A DNA stretch of 64,000 nucleotides. Origin: Oribacterium sp. KHPX15. Lineage in GTDB: Bacteria; Bacillota; Clostridia; Lachnospirales; Lachnospiraceae. Every line of letters begins with the position of its first letter. Within the stretch, counting starts at the first letter, position 1. The notes beneath the pieces were generated by a model. It saw nothing but the letters and a program-made list of their open reading frames with translations, was not told the origin of the DNA and ran no database searches. The stretch is from positions 1 through 64,000 of the forward strand of contig NZ_FNRG01000001.1 of the NCBI RefSeq assembly GCF_900107835.1, given 5' to 3'. The position numbers and the translations under genes were made by a program. Positions 60,858-64,000 of this stretch are shown here, in pieces.

Positions 60858-61832
60858 TCAGTTGAATTCCGGAAACAAAACCTGCATGTCTTCAGGTAAT
60901 GCCGCGGTAAAGTTCATGGGCTCTTCGCTTATGGGATGCTTGAAACTAAGCTTCCAGGAGTGAAGGGCCTGTCTTTTTATATAGCGGTAATCCGGGTTAT
61001 AGAGGAAATCTCCTATCAAAGGATGCCCAATGTACTTCATGTGAACTCTTATCTGATGCGTGCGTCCGGTTTCAAGCTTCAGGGCTATGAGACTCAGATC
61101 CTTTTCGCTGTCGTACATGAGAGGCTTAACGTGAGTTGTGGCGGGGTCTCCATTGGCATAATCCACGATTCGTTCTATAACAGAGGCATCCTTTCTCGCG
61201 ATGGGGGCGGATATGGTCATGTCGAAGCCTTCAAGTGAAGAAGGGTAATGTTTAAGGCAGTCTCTCACATCGCCCTGACAGATGGCGATATACTGACGGT
61301 GTATGGATCGCTCCCTGACAAAATCCCCGAGTCTTGCCGCTGCATGCATGTTTTTGGCTGAAATGAGGAGCCCGCTGGTGTTCTTGTCAAGCCGGTTAAT
61401 GATGCGGTTCACGTAGGTGTCGAAGTGAAGGACATGGTGAGTGTAGAAGCAGAGAGCATTGGCGAGAGTATCATCGTAGTGCCCCATGGAAGGATGTATG
61501 GGCATGCCGGCGGATTTGTCGATGACCAGAAGGTCCTCATCCTCATAGACGATGGACAGAGGAAGCTCTGTTTCCACCACATTCTCGCCGGATTCAGTTT
61601 CCAATATATTGCAGGTGAGTTCGTCACCTTCATGAAGCATGGCTTTGAGCCAGGCCTTATCATAATTAAGCAAAAGCCCCGGAACATCCGAAGGAATCAG
61701 GTCTGTTCCTGTGTTTCGGAGATGGTATATAACTGATCTTGAATAACCCATGGAACGAAGAAAAGCCTCTACGGTCTTGCCGTGGAAGCTTTTCGGGATT
61801 GTATAGGTTAGTACTCTTAGATTTTTTGGCAT
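60858..61832 (-). CDS. RluA-family pseudouridine synthase
   Basis: 324 residues. S4-like N-terminal domain (KTVEAFLRSMGYSRSVIYHLR), then the catalytic motif INRLDKNTSGLLISAK with the essential Asp, and the C-terminal GRTHQIRVHMKYIGHPLIGD. It modifies uridine in rRNA or tRNA; the exact target is not predictable. The upstream ribosome site is weak. It converges with the sirtuin gene. Confidence 0.93.
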   Translation of the reverse strand: MPKNLRVLTYTIPKSFHGKTVEAFLRSMGYSRSVIYHLRNTGTDLIPSDVPGLLLNYDKAWLKAMLHEGDELTCNILETESGENVVETELPLSIVYEDEDLLVIDKSAGMPIHPSMGHYDDTLANALCFYTHHVLHFDTYVNRIINRLDKNTSGLLISAKNMHAAARLGDFVRERSIHRQYIAICQGDVRDCLKHYPSSLEGFDMTISAPIARKDASVIERIVDYANGDPATTHVKPLMYDSEKDLSLIALKLETGRTHQIRVHMKYIGHPLIGDFLYNPDYRYIKRQALHSWKLSFKHPISEEPMNFTAALPEDMQVLFPEFN

Positions 61833-61903
61833 ATGATTTCTTCGCAGGTTGATGAAGTAAGTGATACTTGGCTTTTGCCGGGTATCAACTCCTGCAGAGC
61901 TGC

Positions 61904-62512
61904 TTATACATTGAACTTAAATGTATCCTTGAGACCAAGCCACTTCTGGTCCTTGTCTGAAAGGTTGAGGGCGGTTCCGTCGTCCATGGCATAGCCTTCG
62001 GCGGAAGCATTACCCTTGTACTCACCTGTGAGATGAGGCCACTGAATGTTTATCTCGGGATCGTTCCAGGCAAGGCCGCCTTCGTCTCCGGGATGATAGA
62101 AATCGGTGACCTTATAGCAGAACTCGGCAACATCGGAGAGTACCAGGAAGCCGTGAGCGAAGCCTTCGGAAATGTAGAACTGCTTCTTGTTCTCCTCTGT
62201 GAGCTCAACTCCGAAATACTGTCCATAGGTTTTGGAACCCTGACGGAGGTCTACTGCAACATCATATACTGAACCCTTGATGACGCGAACAAGCTTGCCC
62301 TGAGGGAACTGCTTCTGGAAGTGAAGTCCGCGAAGAACGCCCTTGGTGGACATGGACTGGTTGTCCTGAACGAAAACCATGTCGAGACCTGCTTCATGCA
62401 TGTCGTTTTGATTATATGTTTCTACAAAGTATCCGCGGCTGTCGCCATGGACGGTTGGCTCGATAACATAAAGGCCTTCTATAGGTGCCTTGGTAACTTT
62501 AATCTGTCCCAT
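61904..62512 (-). CDS. rmlC: dTDP-4-dehydrorhamnose 3,5-epimerase
   Basis: 202 residues. Cupin-fold motifs: GYFVETYNQNDM, QDNQSMSTKGVLRGLHFQ with the catalytic His, KLVRVIKGSVYDVAVDLR, and EGFAHGFLVLSD. It makes dTDP-4-keto-L-rhamnose. The rmlA, rmlB and rmlD partners are not in the window, so rhamnose synthesis is encoded in pieces. It could feed the rhamnosyltransferase-like gene at 12542. AAGGAG precedes the start. Confidence 0.94.
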   Translation of the reverse strand: MGQIKVTKAPIEGLYVIEPTVHGDSRGYFVETYNQNDMHEAGLDMVFVQDNQSMSTKGVLRGLHFQKQFPQGKLVRVIKGSVYDVAVDLRQGSKTYGQYFGVELTEENKKQFYISEGFAHGFLVLSDVAEFCYKVTDFYHPGDEGGLAWNDPEINIQWPHLTGEYKGNASAEGYAMDDGTALNLSDKDQKWLGLKDTFKFNV

Positions 62513-62596
62513 TTCAACTCCTTGAAAAAAATAGAATTATTTAGCCTTAGTATTATAAATCGGTTAATGAAAAAAATCCACCCGGGAAAATATCAA

Positions 62597-63370
62597 TCAG
62601 CCAAGTCCCACATCCAGTGCCATCATAAGTATGAATCCCAAAGCAAAAGCGATGGTTCCTATGTTTGAATGCTCGCCCTCAGACATTTCAGGGATTAGTT
62701 CCTCTACTACAACGTATATCATAGCTCCCGCTGCAAAACTCAGAAGATAGGGCATGAGAGGGATGAAAAATCCTGATGCGGCGATCACCAGAAGTGCGCC
62801 TATCGGTTCAACGATTCCGGACAGAACACCATACAGGAATGTCTTGACTTTGGGAACGCCTTCGCTGAGAAGCGGCATGGAAACTATTGCGCCTTCGGGA
62901 AAGTTCTGTATCGCAATACCGATAGCCAGAGCCAGGGCGCCCGAAAATGAAATCGTACTGTTTCCGTAAAGCCAGCCGGCACAAACTATTCCCACAGCCA
63001 TTCCTTCGGGAAGATTATGGAGAGTGACTGCAAGGACAAGCTTAGTTGTTCTCTTAAGTCCGCTTCGTGGGCCTTCCTCGCATTTGTCCAGATGCATATG
63101 GGGTGTAACCATATCCATGACAAGAAGGAAAAGCATTCCTGTTCCGAATCCTATAGACACAGGAAGAAATCCGAGTCTCCCCATTTCCGCAGTCTGATCG
63201 AGAGCAGGAAGCAGAAGACTGAAAAAGGATGCAGATACCATAACCCCTGAAGCAAATCCTGTCAGGGCACGCTGCATCGTTTGCCCCATCTCTTTTTTAA
63301 ACAAAAACACACTGGCAGCTCCCAGCGCTGTTCCCAGAAACGGGATAATGATTATACTCCACATAGACAT
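62597..63370 (-). CDS. ZIP family metal transporter
   Basis: 257 residues with eight helices and a short cytoplasmic His-containing loop (MDMVTPHMHLDK). Metal-site helices carry TLHNLPEGMAVGIV and IAIQNFPEGAIVSMP. ZIP proteins import zinc, iron or manganese. AAGGAG lies just before the start. No metal-responsive operator is evident. Confidence 0.92.
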   Translation of the reverse strand: MSMWSIIIIPFLGTALGAASVFLFKKEMGQTMQRALTGFASGVMVSASFFSLLLPALDQTAEMGRLGFLPVSIGFGTGMLFLLVMDMVTPHMHLDKCEEGPRSGLKRTTKLVLAVTLHNLPEGMAVGIVCAGWLYGNSTISFSGALALAIGIAIQNFPEGAIVSMPLLSEGVPKVKTFLYGVLSGIVEPIGALLVIAASGFFIPLMPYLLSFAAGAMIYVVVEELIPEMSEGEHSNIGTIAFALGFILMMALDVGLG

Positions 63371-63646
63371 GAGCTCCTTTCTTCAATGATAGTGTATACA
63401 GGGCGTTTCTGTCCACGATATTTCTATGAACCTGTCTGAATCAACAGTGAAAAAGCGAACAGATACATTATAGTTTTAGTTAGGCAAAACAAACATCTTT
63501 AGCTAAAAAAATAATGAAAGATATTTTCACTATATCATTGACTAATCTATTAAATATGGGTAGAGTGATATTAATTGAAAACGGTTATTACATCAGTTTC
63601 CGAGGACACCGGAAACGATGAACTAAAGAAAAGGAGAGTACGAAAA
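63371..63646. other. Intergenic region between ZIP and rubrerythrin genes
   Basis: AT-rich, no ORF. TTGACT at about 63537 with a plausible -10 (TAGAGT) 17 bases downstream is the best promoter for the rubrerythrin gene. I saw no clear PerR box. Confidence 0.45.
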
Positions 63647-64000
63647 ATGAAGACATGGGTTTGTTCAGTATGCGGATATGTTTACGAGGGTGAGACACCT
63701 CCTGAGAAGTGCCCTACATGTGGAGTTCCTGCATCAAAGTTTGTTGAGCAGGCAGGAGAAATGACATGGGCAGCAGAGCATGTTATCGGTGTAGCGGCTG
63801 ATGCTCCGGAAGATATCAAGGCAGACCTTCGCGCTAATTTTGAAGGTGAGTGCACAGAGGTTGGAATGTATCTTGCTATGTCAAGAGCAGCTTTCCGTGA
63901 GGGTTATCCTGAGATCGGTGAGTACTACAGGACAGCAGCATTTGAAGAGGCAGAGCATGCAGCTAAGTTTGCAGAGCTTCTCGGCGAGTGCGTATCAGCA
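63647..64000 (+). CDS. Reverse rubrerythrin / NADH peroxidase, N-terminal part
   Basis: 118 residues before the window ends. The N-terminus is a rubredoxin domain ([23 protein letters not shown]) with both Cys pairs. Next is the start of a diiron helix bundle ([19 protein letters not shown] and [16 protein letters not shown]). Rubredoxin-first order is the reverse rubrerythrin of anaerobic Clostridia, which reduces hydrogen peroxide. AAAAGGAG precedes ATG 63647. Confidence 0.93.
   Translation, partial: MKTWVCSVCGYVYEGETPPEKCPTCGVPASKFVEQAGEMTWAAEHVIGVAADAPEDIKADLRANFEGECTEVGMYLAMSRAAFREGYPEIGEYYRTAAFEEAEHAAKFAELLGECVSA

Noticed and set aside
63371-63646. PerR box upstream of the rubrerythrin gene
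   Set aside because: AT-rich matches exist, but none resembles the TTATAATNATTATAA consensus well enough.

Overview
The window is low-to-mid GC Gram-positive (Clostridia) chromosome, most like a rumen or gut Lachnospiraceae such as Butyrivibrio or Pseudobutyrivibrio. The clues are choline-binding repeat proteins, a reverse rubrerythrin, type III glutamine synthetase, an AAA-ATPase/PD-(D/E)XK protein, strong AGGAGG ribosome sites and U-run terminators. The species assignment is inference. No rRNA, certain tRNA, intact transposase, prophage or cas gene is visible.

Layout. 1-6.2 kb: a small holin-like peptide, lrgAB, a secreted beta-repeat surface protein and the AAA/nuclease protein. 6.3-8.1 kb (minus): an L,D-transpeptidase with choline-binding-type repeats. 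8.3-19.5 kb: a cell-surface glycan locus (DegT aminotransferase, ATP-grasp, two GT2 enzymes, flippase, DUF2304, two acyltransferase-3 proteins, DUF2142, ABC-2 polysaccharide permease). 19.7-30.8 kb: plsC, pheA, ppk1, a two-component pair, a three-gene ABC-2 cluster with a large extracytoplasmic protein, and VanZ. 31-36.7 kb: udk, thrC, fba, glnN. 37.7-41 kb: a three-domain HTH/LicC/LicA-type phosphocholine enzyme beside a choline-binding repeat protein. 41-46 kb: a BMP-domain fusion, phosphoesterase, ung, uppP and an amidase. 46.6-50 kb: gap-pgk-tpiA. 50-55 kb: S-box riboswitch-metK, membrane protein, metA, pepT. 56-57 kb: hicAB and a candidate small RNA. 57.7-64 kb: MATE exporter, folate cyclo-ligase, sirtuin, RluA, RmlC, ZIP transporter and the start of a reverse rubrerythrin.

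How genes work together. Much of the window builds or remodels the envelope: the glycan locus, UppP lipid-carrier recycling, the phosphocholine enzyme and proteins with choline-binding repeats, the L,D-transpeptidase and amidase, and LrgAB. Central metabolism is grouped as highly expressed glycolytic genes, and gap and fba carry candidate Rex redox operators. metK and metA, with thrC, form methionine/threonine metabolism around homoserine.

The most unusual signals are non-coding. (1) Two intergenic arrays (15282-15531, five units; 37097-37503, eight units) of 35-36 bp imperfect palindromes with TTGAC/GTCAA-type ends repeat every 53-54 bp, about five helical turns. (2) Three copies (17166-17320, 36753-37076, 55795-55957) of a long palindromic element have stems that change sequence but stay paired, and CTTACG-type hairpin tips. 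Copy 2 directly abuts the second array. (3) An orphan, promoter- and terminator-bounded RNA gene candidate lies at 56800-56970. None of these was recognised as a named family.
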